NCBI GenBank assembly: GCA_902494855.1
Contig: CABUVC010000030.1
Location: 1 to 12,618, forward strand
Length of the DNA stretch: 12,618 nucleotides
Reading direction: 5' to 3'
Source: an uncultured Collinsella sp.
GTDB taxonomy: Bacteria; Actinomycetota; Coriobacteriia; Coriobacteriales; Coriobacteriaceae
Every line of letters starts with the position of its first letter. Positions within the stretch are counted from its first letter, which is position 1. A program made the position numbers and the translations under genes. Of the stretch, positions 5,864 to 12,618 are shown in pieces. Below the pieces are notes generated by a model that was given only the letters and a program-made list of their open reading frames with translations, ran no database searches and was not told the DNA's origin.

Positions 5864-6577
5864 ATGGCGCAGCGCGAACAACACGAACGAGTCAAAAAGA
5901 TGGACCGCTGGGCGGGCAAACTGCTCGGTCATAAGGCAGTGGTGATGGCGATGCTGGTCGTCATTGCGATGGCGAGTGGACTGGCAATGGCGAACTTTGG
6001 CGGCGGTGCCGGCGGTGTGTCGTTTGAGCGCACTGATGGTTCGGGCACGTTAGTGGAGCCGGGATCCGGCGATGCTTCGAGTGGAAAGACATCTGAAGGC
6101 TCTTCGCCTAAGGCGTCTGCCGCGGCAGAGGTCTATGTCGATGTTGATGGCGCCGTGGTGTCACCCGGTGTATATCGCCTCAAAGACGGGGCGCGGGTGG
6201 CTCAGGCGATTGATGCCGCCGGCGGGCTGGCGCCCGAAGCAGACGTTACGGGGCTTAATCGTGCATCCAAGGTCACTGATGGACAAAAAATTCACGTTCC
6301 AACGGTAGGGGAGCAGCAGGTGTCCATTGCGGAAGCCGGTGTTGATGGTGGGACTTCCGCATCATCAGGCGTCGGTGGCGCAACAGGCCTAGTAAACATT
6401 AATACGGCAAGCTCGGCAGAGCTGCAGACGCTCTCGGGAATCGGTCCCTCAATGGCACAGTCGATTATCGATGAGCGGACAAAGAACGGTGCTTTTGCTT
6501 CGGTTGACGATCTGATGCGCGTGTCGGGAATCGGCGAGAAGAAGCTTGCCAAAATCAAAGATTGCATCTGCGTATGA
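5864..6577 (+). CDS. comEA: ComEA-like DNA-uptake receptor, SLBB plus helix-hairpin-helix
   Basis: ComEA is the membrane-anchored receptor that binds incoming double-stranded DNA during natural transformation. The 237-residue protein has a short basic cytoplasmic N-terminus and one membrane segment around residues 25-45 (VVMAMLVVIAMASGLAM). A Gly/Ser-rich linker follows, then an SLBB domain at roughly 90-150 (VYVDVDGAVVSPGVYRL ... AGGLAPEAD). A C-terminal tandem helix-hairpin-helix DNA-binding domain starts at VNINTASSAELQTL, with hairpins LSGIGPSMAQ and VSGIGEKKLAK. ATG 5864 is chosen for the GGGAGG site (5851-5856) 7 bases upstream; the frame is open to 5786 but has no good site there. The stop overlaps the comEC ATG (ATGA). 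The domain order is the classical Gram-positive form. Whether the organism is naturally competent cannot be told from this. Confidence 0.93.
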   Translation: MAQREQHERVKKMDRWAGKLLGHKAVVMAMLVVIAMASGLAMANFGGGAGGVSFERTDGSGTLVEPGSGDASSGKTSEGSSPKASAAAEVYVDVDGAVVSPGVYRLKDGARVAQAIDAAGGLAPEADVTGLNRASKVTDGQKIHVPTVGEQQVSIAEAGVDGGTSASSGVGGATGLVNINTASSAELQTLSGIGPSMAQSIIDERTKNGAFASVDDLMRVSGIGEKKLAKIKDCICV

Positions 6578-8877
6578 GTGCGACCGAGCGAGAGCACGTG
6601 ATGCCTCCGCGGCCCCTGATTCCGTGGACGATGGCCCTGTGTGCCGGCATGTGCGTGAGCTGCGCCTTGGTGCTCAGCATAGCCGCTGATGCGCTGCTGA
6701 GGGAGCGGGCGCCGGCGGTCGGGCCGCTATGGGCCATTCCCGTTGCGGCAGCGGTTTTCGTTGTGCTGGCTCACTCTTGTGCGAGGCTTGCCCCTTTGAA
6801 GCGGTGGCTGTATGCCGCGTCCGTCGGTCTCATAGCAGGTGCGTTCGTTTCGGCGTGGTGGGCCGTGGGTGCGCTCAACGCCTCGAAGACGCTCGACGGT
6901 CGAGCGGCAAGCAGTCTCGAGTTTGTCGTGCAGGGTGACCCATCCATAAATGACGACGTGTATTCCTATACCTGCGAGGCACGCTCGGACGGTAAGAACT
7001 TGGCAACGGTTCGCCTATCGTGTGACCGTGAGTTTAAGGTCGGGGCGCACGTGCGTGTTATCGGTCGCGTGTCACGTTTTGAGAACGATGCGTATGGACG
7101 ATCGCGCGTGCTTCGAGGCGAGGTGCGCAAGGTTAAAGCCGTTCGGATTGTGTCGGTCGATGAGGGTTCTCCGAGGCCGCTGCTTCGGCTGCGAAATGGG
7201 CTGCTTGCGTCCATCGCACCTGCGACCGACCCGGCGCGTGCGCTCATAGCCGGTGTCGTCTGCGGTCGTTCGGCCGAGCTGCGCGCCCAGCCGGCGGGCG
7301 ACTGGTTTTCGGTGACGGGAACGGCGCATCTTATCGCAGTCTCGGGCAGCCATTTGGCTATCGTGGGGTTTGTAATCGAGGGTGTATTGCAAAAGACTCG
7401 GTGCTCACGTGGTCTTCAGCGGGCGATATTGGCGATAACGCTTGTGGGCTACGCTGCCTTTACGGGCGCGTCTCCCTCGGCCGTGCGCGCGTGCTGCATG
7501 GTGTTCGTGACGCTTGTCGTAAACGGCGCGGGGCGTCGTCGGCACGGCCTTTCGGCACTCTTCGTAACCATGTCCATCTTTGTGCTACTGCGGCCGACGG
7601 TGCTGTTCGAGATGGGCTTTCAGCTTTCATGCGCCAGCGTCTTAGCCATTCTGTGCTTTTGTCCCTATGCGACCTACGCGTTGGGTGAGCTAGGTGTGCC
7701 ATCGGGCGTTGCCAGCGTGCTTTCCGTCACGCTGTGCTCGCAACTGGCGACACTTCCCATTACCATTCCTGCCTTCGGTACATTCTCGCTCATTGCTCCG
7801 TTGGCAAATGCGGTCATCGGTCCGGTGGTGAGCGTTCTGCTCGCTGTGTCGATCGCGCTGGCTCCCTTTTCGCTCGTGGGACCGTTGCGGACTTGGGCGC
7901 TCGTTGTGCCCATGATTGCCGCCCGTTGCGCGCTGTTCTTCGAGCAGCTGTTTGCCGCCGTGCCGGGTGCATACGTGAGCGTGCCGCCCGATAGCATGTG
8001 GATTTACCTAGTGCCGTGTTTTCTGGCGGTTCTGCTGGTCTGGTGGCCGCGTTCCCGTGCACGTCCTATGGCGGTGGGGCTTGCATGCCTGATGCTCTTG
8101 GCTGCGATTCCGTACGTCTATTGGGATCGATTCGCTCCGCCTTCGGTGACGGTGCTCGATGTGGGCCAGGCCGATGCGATTCTTATCCGCCAAGGCGGCG
8201 CAGTAGCTCTCGTCGACTGCGGGCTCGACGAGCGTGTGGTTGCGGCGTTGGTTCGCAATAACGTGCACCATATCGATGCCGTCTTTGTGACGCATTGGGA
8301 TGAGGACCACTGGGGTGGTTTGCCTGCCGTGCTCGAACAGTTTTCGGTCGGAACGATTGCCGTGGCGGCGGATGCGCTGGAGGATGCTCCTGCCGAGGTA
8401 CTGAACCGACCTGGCGTGGAGTATCGGCAGGTGCGCCGTGGGGATACGATCGACATTGGCTCATTTTGCGCCCGCGTGATGTGGCCATTCGAGTCCGTGG
8501 ATGGCGAGGGAAATGAGGACTCGCTTGTCCTGCTGCTCTCTTATGTTCAGGAAGGCAAGGGCCTGCGAATACTTCTCACCGGTGATGCCGAGCTCGACCA
8601 AGAGCGGGAATTCGTGCAGGAGGTGGGGGACATCGATGTCCTTAAACTTGGGCATCACGGCTCCAAGGTTTCAGTCGATGGCGAGTTGCTGGGCGTCCTG
8701 AAGCCCGAGCTTTCCCTCGCGAGCGCGGGCGAGGGGAATCGATACGGCCATCCGTCCGATGCCTGCATCGATGCCGTTAAAGAAGCGGGTGGTGTGTTCT
8801 CGTGTACCATCGAACACGGCGACATTACCGTCACACCGACTGCGAATGGCTTTGCGATGCGATGCCAGCGACCGTGA
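6574..8877 (+). CDS. comEC: ComEC/Rec2 competence DNA channel with C-terminal metallo-beta-lactamase domain
   Basis: ComEC forms the inner-membrane channel that takes in single-stranded DNA during transformation. The 767-residue protein is full length. Hydrophobic segments open the N-terminus and are followed by an OB-like region (about 110-200). The Competence domain contains HLIAVSGSHLAIVG (His260 region) and many membrane spans to about residue 515. The soluble metallo-beta-lactamase-like domain begins at VLDVGQADAILI (about 527) with HWDEDHWGG (His574, Asp576, Asp578, His579), then LLTGDAE and LKLGHHGSK (His694, His695). All metal-site motifs of the putative nuclease domain look intact. 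ATG 6574 overlaps the comEA stop by 4 bases, with a weak Shine-Dalgarno, so coupling is likely; ATG 6601 is an alternative. The comEB gene found between comEA and comEC in Bacillus is missing. Confidence 0.94.
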   Translation: MSATEREHVMPPRPLIPWTMALCAGMCVSCALVLSIAADALLRERAPAVGPLWAIPVAAAVFVVLAHSCARLAPLKRWLYAASVGLIAGAFVSAWWAVGALNASKTLDGRAASSLEFVVQGDPSINDDVYSYTCEARSDGKNLATVRLSCDREFKVGAHVRVIGRVSRFENDAYGRSRVLRGEVRKVKAVRIVSVDEGSPRPLLRLRNGLLASIAPATDPARALIAGVVCGRSAELRAQPAGDWFSVTGTAHLIAVSGSHLAIVGFVIEGVLQKTRCSRGLQRAILAITLVGYAAFTGASPSAVRACCMVFVTLVVNGAGRRRHGLSALFVTMSIFVLLRPTVLFEMGFQLSCASVLAILCFCPYATYALGELGVPSGVASVLSVTLCSQLATLPITIPAFGTFSLIAPLANAVIGPVVSVLLAVSIALAPFSLVGPLRTWALVVPMIAARCALFFEQLFAAVPGAYVSVPPDSMWIYLVPCFLAVLLVWWPRSRARPMAVGLACLMLLAAIPYVYWDRFAPPSVTVLDVGQADAILIRQGGAVALVDCGLDERVVAALVRNNVHHIDAVFVTHWDEDHWGGLPAVLEQFSVGTIAVAADALEDAPAEVLNRPGVEYRQVRRGDTIDIGSFCARVMWPFESVDGEGNEDSLVLLLSYVQEGKGLRILLTGDAELDQEREFVQEVGDIDVLKLGHHGSKVSVDGELLGVLKPELSLASAGEGNRYGHPSDACIDAVKEAGGVFSCTIEHGDITVTPTANGFAMRCQRP

Positions 8878-8885
8878 CGACGTCG

Positions 8886-8915
8886 TTGGCGTGTGGTGGG
8901 CCCCTGGGCTAAAAT
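8886..8915 (+). promoter_or_regulatory. Candidate promoter of holA
   Basis: TTGGCG (8886-8891), an 18-base spacer and TAAAAT (8910-8915) form a plausible sigma-70-type promoter between comEC and holA. It would start transcription near 8922, about 34 bases before the holA ATG. A perfect 10-base palindrome, ACGACGTCGT (8877-8886), touches the -35. Confidence 0.5.
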
Positions 8916-8955
8916 GGCACGGAACGAATACGAAGGCCTGCGGGAGGGGAGCGCA

Positions 8956-9918
8956 ATGTCCGAAACCGGTTTGCTGCCGGCATATCTGATCGTCGGTACC
9001 GACGGAGTTAAGCGCGACCACGCCGTCTCGCGTATGAAAGCGCGTCTGGAAAAATCGGGTATGGTCGAGTTCAACCTCGACGAGCGAGACATGACCAAGG
9101 ACCCCGATATCGAGTCCATTATCGGATCGCTCAACACCTTTCCGATGGGCAGCGAGTTTCGTCTGGTAATCCTCGATGGCTGCTCAAAGCTCGCCAAGGC
9201 GGTCTCGGAGCCGCTCGTTGGGTATCTGGCGAGTCCCAGCCCAACAACGGTCTGCCTCATCATCGCCGACTCACTTGCCAAGAATACGCGCCTGTATAAG
9301 GCAATCGCCAAGATCGACAAGAAGGCTATCGTCGATTGCTCGGGTACCAAGCGCTGGGAACTGCCGCGCCGTGTTCAGCAGATGGCGACGCAGCGCGGTA
9401 AGTCGATTTCGACGGCGGCCGCCGAGGAGCTCGTCTCGCGTTCGGGCGAAAACACGCGCATGCTCGATAACGACTTGGCTAAGCTTGCCCAGATGGTCGA
9501 GTCGCCCCAGATTGAACTTGCCGATGTTGAGCGCTGGATTGTACGTACGGCCGAGATCCAACCCTGGGACTTCCTCAACGCCGTCTCGGCTCGCGATATG
9601 CGGCGTTCGCTCGAGCTCTTTAAGCTCCTGCCCTCCAAGAGCTACGTGTGGACTTACACATTGCTGTGCGGTCGCATTCGCGAGCTTATCGTCGCCAAGG
9701 CGCTCGACGCGCGTGGGCGGGGTCGCGAGCTGGCCGCAACGCTCAAGCTCCAGTCCTGGCAGGTCAAGAATCACCTTACCTGGGCGCGTCGTTTTTCGAT
9801 GACCGAGCTCGTCGCAGCGCTCGAGGGTGCCGTTGATGTGGAGCTCGCGCTCAAGGGTTCGGCCGATTCTCAGACGGCGCTTTTGCTCTGGATTACGAAC
9901 ATCTTGAGAAAATCGTGA
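8956..9918 (+). CDS. holA: DNA polymerase III, delta subunit
   Basis: HolA is the delta subunit of the clamp loader, which opens the beta sliding clamp and helps load it at the replication fork. The 320-residue protein is of family length. It starts with the AAA+-like domain I (LLPAYLIVGTDGVKRDHAVSRMK). A FPMGSEFRLVIL segment follows, in the place where the family has a 'PFxxxxRLVxV' strand, and then CLIIADSLAKNTRLYKAI. The helical regions hold WELPRRVQQMA, SRSGENTRMLDNDLAKL and the C-terminal collar (PWDFLNAVSARDMRRSLELF). Like other delta subunits it lacks a functional Walker A motif. ATG 8956 follows the strong GGGAGGGGA site (8942-8950) by 5 bases; the frame is open back to a GTG at 8893, which is rejected. 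Its position between comEC and rpsT is the same as yqeN in Bacillus, which supports the call. Confidence 0.93.
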   Translation: MSETGLLPAYLIVGTDGVKRDHAVSRMKARLEKSGMVEFNLDERDMTKDPDIESIIGSLNTFPMGSEFRLVILDGCSKLAKAVSEPLVGYLASPSPTTVCLIIADSLAKNTRLYKAIAKIDKKAIVDCSGTKRWELPRRVQQMATQRGKSISTAAAEELVSRSGENTRMLDNDLAKLAQMVESPQIELADVERWIVRTAEIQPWDFLNAVSARDMRRSLELFKLLPSKSYVWTYTLLCGRIRELIVAKALDARGRGRELAATLKLQSWQVKNHLTWARRFSMTELVAALEGAVDVELALKGSADSQTALLLWITNILRKS

Positions 9919-9967
9919 TGATACCTGCCTATTTGACAAATTCGTTCTATCCCTTTGAGAGGGAGCG

Positions 9968-9976
9968 TGCTATAGT
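9968..9976 (+). promoter_or_regulatory. Promoter of rpsT (extended -10)
   Basis: TGCTATAGT is an extended -10 (TATAGT at 9971-9976), 75 bases before the rpsT start. It would start RNA around 9981-9984. A perfect -35 hexamer TTGACA at 9933-9938 is 32 bases away, too far to pair with it. Confidence 0.6.
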
Positions 9977-9981
9977 AGGCG

Positions 9982-10046
9982 CTTGCATGACCTCACCGTG
10001 TCTCAGAGGTGTCATACATTTTTTGCAAGGAACTCGAAAGGAACTC
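9982..10046 (+). promoter_or_regulatory. Structured 5' leader of rpsT, possible S20 autoregulatory site
   Basis: CTTGCA (9982-9987) can pair with TGCAAG (10024-10029). An inner stem forms between ATGACCTC (9987-9994) and GAGGTGTCAT (10006-10015), with a 2-base bulge. A run of six T (10019-10024) follows the inner stem. AAGGAACTC occurs twice (10027-10035 and 10038-10046), so there are two Shine-Dalgarno-like copies; the outer helix would cover part of the first. S20 is known to repress its own translation in E. coli, and this layout would allow similar control, but that is inference. Confidence 0.4.
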
Positions 10047-10051
10047 CAGAA

Positions 10052-10318
10052 GTGGCAAACATCAAGTCTCAGAAGAAGCGTATCCGCACCAATGAGGCAG
10101 CTCGCATGCGTAACAAGGCTGTCAAGTCCGAGCTCAAGACGCTGACCAAGCACGTCCAGTCCGCCGTCGCCGAGGGCGACGCCGAGAAGGCCCAGGCTGC
10201 CCTCAAGACCGTCACCAAGCGTCTCGACATGGCTGCCGCCAAGCATGTTATCCACAAGAACCAGGCTTCCAACCGCAAGTCCGGTCTTGCCAAGCTCGTG
10301 AACAGCATCAACGCCTAA
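10052..10318 (+). CDS. rpsT: 30S ribosomal protein S20
   Basis: S20 binds 16S rRNA at the base of the small subunit. The 88-residue protein is standard length and very basic. It begins ANIKSQKKRIRTNEAARMRNKAVKSE, with the typical lysine/arginine-rich helix, and ends with the conserved AAAKHVIHKNQASNRKSGLAKLVN. It starts at GTG 10052, with AAGG (10038-10041) 10 bases upstream; the reading frame extends back to 9983 only through the leader. Weak non-AUG starts are also seen in E. coli rpsT, where they help autoregulation. The gene has its own promoter (9968-9976) and terminator (10353-10389), so it is probably monocistronic. Confidence 0.97.
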   Translation: MANIKSQKKRIRTNEAARMRNKAVKSELKTLTKHVQSAVAEGDAEKAQAALKTVTKRLDMAAAKHVIHKNQASNRKSGLAKLVNSINA

Positions 10319-10352
10319 GTTGTAAATTTCACACCACACAGATTACGCGCAT

Positions 10353-10389
10353 AAATGGAGCCTGTTTTATGGAGCAGGCTCCATTTTTT
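10353..10389 (+). terminator. Intrinsic terminator after rpsT
   Basis: AAATGGAGCCTG (10353-10364) pairs perfectly with CAGGCTCCATTT (10375-10386), a 12-bp stem with a 10-base loop, and a run of six T (10384-10389) follows. It lies 34 bases after the rpsT stop and only 25 bases before the lepA start. Confidence 0.93.
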
Positions 10390-10401
10390 GTACCGCTCGG
10401 G

Positions 10402-10407
10402 TAAGAT
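10402..10407 (+). promoter_or_regulatory. lepA -10 element, probably for a leaderless mRNA
   Basis: TAAGAT fits the actinobacterial TAnnnT -10. It ends exactly 7 bases before the lepA ATG (10415), and no Shine-Dalgarno sequence lies between or just upstream. RNA would begin at or next to the A of the ATG. No convincing -35 is seen 16-18 bases upstream, where the rpsT terminator sits. Confidence 0.5.
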
Positions 10408-10414
10408 AGTCCGC

Positions 10415-12226
10415 ATGAATACTTCAATTGACATTTCCCACATCCGCAACTTCTCGATCGTTGCGCACATCGACCATGGCAAGTCCACGATCAGTGACCG
10501 CATCCTCGAGCTCACCCATACCGTCGACGAACGCGACATGGAGTCGCAGCTGCTCGACACCATGGATATCGAGCGCGAGCGCGGCATTACGATCAAGTCC
10601 AATGCCGTCCGCGTTTCCTATGACGCCGACGATGGTGAGACGTATCAGTTCAATCTGATCGATACGCCGGGCCACGTTGACTTTACCTATGAGGTCTCGC
10701 GCTCGTTGGCAGCCTGTGAGGGCGCGGTACTCGTTGTCGACGCCACGCAGGGCGTCGAGGCGCAGACCGTCTCCAACGCGACGCTCGCCATGAACGCCAA
10801 TCTGGACATTGTGCCGGCCATCAACAAGATCGACCTGCCCTCGGCCCATCCCGATGAGGTTAAGACCGAGATCGAGGATGACCTGGCGATCCCTGCCGAT
10901 GATGCTGTGTGCGTCTCGGGCAAGACCGGCGAGGGCATTCACGATCTGCTGGAGTCCATTGTCTTTTTGATTTCGCCGCCTAAGGGCGATGCAAACGCTC
11001 CGCTCAAAGCGCTCATTTTGGATTCGTACTTTGACGAGTATCGCGGTGTGGTCGCCACGGTGCGCGTCTTTGATGGTTCCATCAAAAAGGGCGATACCCT
11101 GCTTATGATGCAAGCCAAGGGCGACTTTTTGGTCGACGGCGTGGGCGTCAAGCGTCCTGCCGAGACCCCGGTCGACGCGCTGACGGTCGGCGAGGTCGGA
11201 TATGTGGTCACGGGCTTGAAGGATCCCGAGGCCGTTCGCGTGGGCGATACCCTTACGTGGGCGTCGAACCCCTGCCCCGAGCCGCTTCCGGGCTACCGCG
11301 AGGCCAAGCCCATGGTCTACACGGGCCTGTTCCCGATCGACAACAAGGACTACGAGAATCTGCGCGACGCCCTCGATAAGCTGCACGTCAACGACCCGTC
11401 GTTGGTGTGGGAGCCCGAGACCTCGGTGGCGCTCGGCTTTGGCTTCCGCGTGGGCTTCCTGGGCCTGCTGCACATGGAAGTCGTCAAGGAACGCCTGGAG
11501 CGCGAGTTCAACCTGGACCTCATTGCCACGAGTCCCTCGGTTGATTATCACGTCTACAAGACCGACGGCGAAATGATCGATGTCCGCAGTCCGCAGGACC
11601 TTCCCGAGGCCACACGCATCGATCGTATCGAGGAACCCTACCTCAAGGCAAAGATCATCTGCCCGCCTGAGTACACGGGTGCCGTCATGCAGCTCGCCAT
11701 CGAGCACCGCGGCGTCACAACCGACATGATCCACCTGACGAGCAAATCGGTCGAGATGCGCTTCGATATGCCGCTCGCCGAGCTCATCTTGGACTTCTTC
11801 GATCAGCTCAAGAGCCGCACCAAGGGCTATGCCTCGCTCGACTACGAGTTCAACGAGTACCGTCCCTCCGAGCTCGTGAAGCTCGATATTTTGCTTTCGG
11901 GCGACGAGGTGGACGCGCTTTCGTTTATCGTCCATAAGGACAAGGCATATGGCCTGGCCCGTGGCCTGTGCGACAAGCTCAAGGAGATCATCCCGCGTCA
12001 GCTGTTCGAGGTGCCCATCCAGGGTGCTATCGGCAACAAGATCATCGCCCGTTCCACCGTCAAGGCGCGTCGCAAGGACGTTCTTGCCAAGTGCTACGGC
12101 GGCGATATCTCGCGTAAGCGCAAACTGCTCGAGAAGCAGAAAGAGGGCAAGAAGCGCATGAAGGCCATCGGCTCGGTCGAGGTCCCGCAGGAGGCGTTTA
12201 TGACGATCCTCAAGGTGGACGAGTAG
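10415..12226 (+). CDS. lepA: Elongation factor 4 (LepA), ribosome-associated GTPase
   Basis: LepA/EF-4 is a translational GTPase that acts on the ribosome, reported to back-translocate stalled complexes and to affect initiation and 30S biogenesis. The 603-residue protein carries all G motifs: AHIDHGKST (residues 17-25), RGITIK, DTPGHVDF, NKIDLPSAH and SGKTGEG. Domain II begins around YFDEYRGVVATVRVF. The EF-G-like domains III and V follow, including GFRVGFLGLLHMEV. The LepA-specific C-terminal domain ends in KCYGGDISRKRKLLEKQKEGKKRMK. ATG 10415 gives the family's usual N-terminus; the upstream in-frame ATG at 10355 lies inside the rpsT terminator and is rejected. The -10 element only 7 bases upstream and the missing Shine-Dalgarno suggest leaderless translation. 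A dusB gene follows after 4 bases. Confidence 0.97.
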   Translation: MNTSIDISHIRNFSIVAHIDHGKSTISDRILELTHTVDERDMESQLLDTMDIERERGITIKSNAVRVSYDADDGETYQFNLIDTPGHVDFTYEVSRSLAACEGAVLVVDATQGVEAQTVSNATLAMNANLDIVPAINKIDLPSAHPDEVKTEIEDDLAIPADDAVCVSGKTGEGIHDLLESIVFLISPPKGDANAPLKALILDSYFDEYRGVVATVRVFDGSIKKGDTLLMMQAKGDFLVDGVGVKRPAETPVDALTVGEVGYVVTGLKDPEAVRVGDTLTWASNPCPEPLPGYREAKPMVYTGLFPIDNKDYENLRDALDKLHVNDPSLVWEPETSVALGFGFRVGFLGLLHMEVVKERLEREFNLDLIATSPSVDYHVYKTDGEMIDVRSPQDLPEATRIDRIEEPYLKAKIICPPEYTGAVMQLAIEHRGVTTDMIHLTSKSVEMRFDMPLAELILDFFDQLKSRTKGYASLDYEFNEYRPSELVKLDILLSGDEVDALSFIVHKDKAYGLARGLCDKLKEIIPRQLFEVPIQGAIGNKIIARSTVKARRKDVLAKCYGGDISRKRKLLEKQKEGKKRMKAIGSVEVPQEAFMTILKVDE

Positions 12227-12230
12227 GTCC

Positions 12231-12618
12231 ATGGCGCTTTCTGAATACAGCAAGCGGCTGCTGGGTGCCTATGCCGAGCAGCCGTTCCTTATGGCTCCCA
12301 TGGCCGGCGTGACCGATCCCGCCTATCGCATCATGTGCCGCCGCCGCGGTGCCAACCTTGCCTACAGCGAGATGGTGAGCGTGGCGGGCCTTGCCTATGC
12401 CAGCAATAAGACGTGGCGCCTGGTGCTGCCGGCCGACGAGGAACAGCAGATTTGTGTGCAGCTCTTTGGCTCCAAGCCCGATCAGTTTGCGAGTGCCGTC
12501 GCTGCCGTCGAGGAGCGCGTGGGCGATCGCCTGTCGCTCATTGATATCAATATGGCCTGCCCGGCTCGCAAGGTCGTTGCCAAGGGCGAGGGCTCGGCGC
12601 TTATGCGCACGCCCGACC
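12231..12618 (+). CDS. dusB: tRNA-dihydrouridine synthase, DusB type, N-terminal part (runs off window)
   Basis: The first 129 codons of an FMN-dependent tRNA-dihydrouridine synthase, which reduces uridine in tRNA D-loops with NADPH. Visible landmarks are FLMAPMAGVTDPAYR (the family's N-terminal FMN-binding motif), SEMVSVAGL, QLFGSKPDQF and DINMACPARKVVAKGEGSALM. The last holds catalytic Cys110; DusB proteins usually read NMGCP, here NMACP. ATG 12231 lies 4 bases after the lepA stop; a GGTGG run at 12214-12218 in the end of lepA is rather far, so coupling with lepA is likely. The C-terminal helical domain is outside the window. Assignment to DusB rather than another Dus rests on the CPARKVVAKGEGSALM pattern. 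Confidence 0.9.
   Translation, partial: MALSEYSKRLLGAYAEQPFLMAPMAGVTDPAYRIMCRRRGANLAYSEMVSVAGLAYASNKTWRLVLPADEEQQICVQLFGSKPDQFASAVAAVEERVGDRLSLIDINMACPARKVVAKGEGSALMRTPD

Noticed and set aside
8893..8955. Longer holA start at GTG 8893
   Set aside because: It lies upstream of or within the proposed -10 and lacks a ribosome binding site, whereas ATG 8956 follows a strong one.
9933..9938. TTGACA as the -35 of the rpsT promoter
   Set aside because: It is 32 bases from TATAGT, and no acceptable -10 lies 16-18 bases downstream of it. An additional promoter using it cannot be fully excluded.
10355..10414. Longer lepA start at ATG 10355
   Set aside because: The extension would be encoded by the rpsT terminator, and LepA proteins normally begin close to the HIRNFSIVAHIDHGKS segment.
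10424..12253. Long open frame on the minus strand opposite lepA (609 codons)
   Set aside because: It mirrors the codon bias of lepA in a GC-rich genome, has no domain resemblance, and lies fully opposite an unmistakable conserved gene. The same applies to the minus-strand frames opposite pyrD (1364-2218), thiI (4424-5515) and holA (9271-9939).
1..12618. Search for mobile elements, CRISPR arrays, tRNA genes, toxin-antitoxin or defence systems
   Set aside because: Every coding stretch is explained by conserved housekeeping or competence genes, and no spaced repeats, transposase-like frames or cloverleaf sequences were recognised, so no new accessory system is claimed.

Overview
This window is an ordinary stretch of core chromosome from a GC-rich actinobacterium, most likely a gut Coriobacteriia of the Collinsella type. 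That placement is inferred from three things: strong G/C bias at third codon positions, an actinobacterial integration host factor (mIHF) directly upstream of gmk and rpoZ, and the style of the encoded proteins. No database search was possible. All genes read on the + strand and are tightly packed. No mobile element, CRISPR array, tRNA, rRNA or phage remnant was seen.

Region 1 (1-3000) is a de novo pyrimidine (UMP) cluster. It holds the end of pyrC (dihydroorotase), then pyrK and pyrD (the two subunits of an NAD-linked class 1B dihydroorotate dehydrogenase) and pyrF (OMP decarboxylase). pyrK/pyrD and pyrD/pyrF overlap by a few bases, which implies translational coupling. A terminator-like hairpin and a second small hairpin lie between pyrC and pyrK.

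Region 2 (3001-5693) begins with a 239-base intergenic stretch that holds a long imperfect hairpin and two promoter candidates. It is followed by mihF-gmk-rpoZ-thiI with 0, 5 and 0 bases between genes, and ends at a clear intrinsic terminator. These genes cover nucleoid/DNA bending, GMP phosphorylation, the RNA polymerase omega subunit and tRNA 4-thiouridine synthesis.

Region 3 (5694-10389) carries comEA and comEC (DNA-uptake receptor and channel), holA (DNA polymerase III delta subunit) with its own promoter, and rpsT (ribosomal protein S20) with a structured leader and a strong terminator. Region 4 (10390-12618) has lepA (EF-4), whose promoter position suggests a leaderless mRNA, and the start of a dusB-type tRNA-dihydrouridine synthase that runs off the window. 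The order comEA-comEC-holA-rpsT-...-lepA is a known layout in Firmicutes, here without comEB.

I did not find a convincing undescribed system. The items worth a second look are non-coding: the rpsT leader, the lepA leaderless start, the hairpin after pyrF, the hairpin pair before pyrK and a terminator-like hairpin inside thiI.
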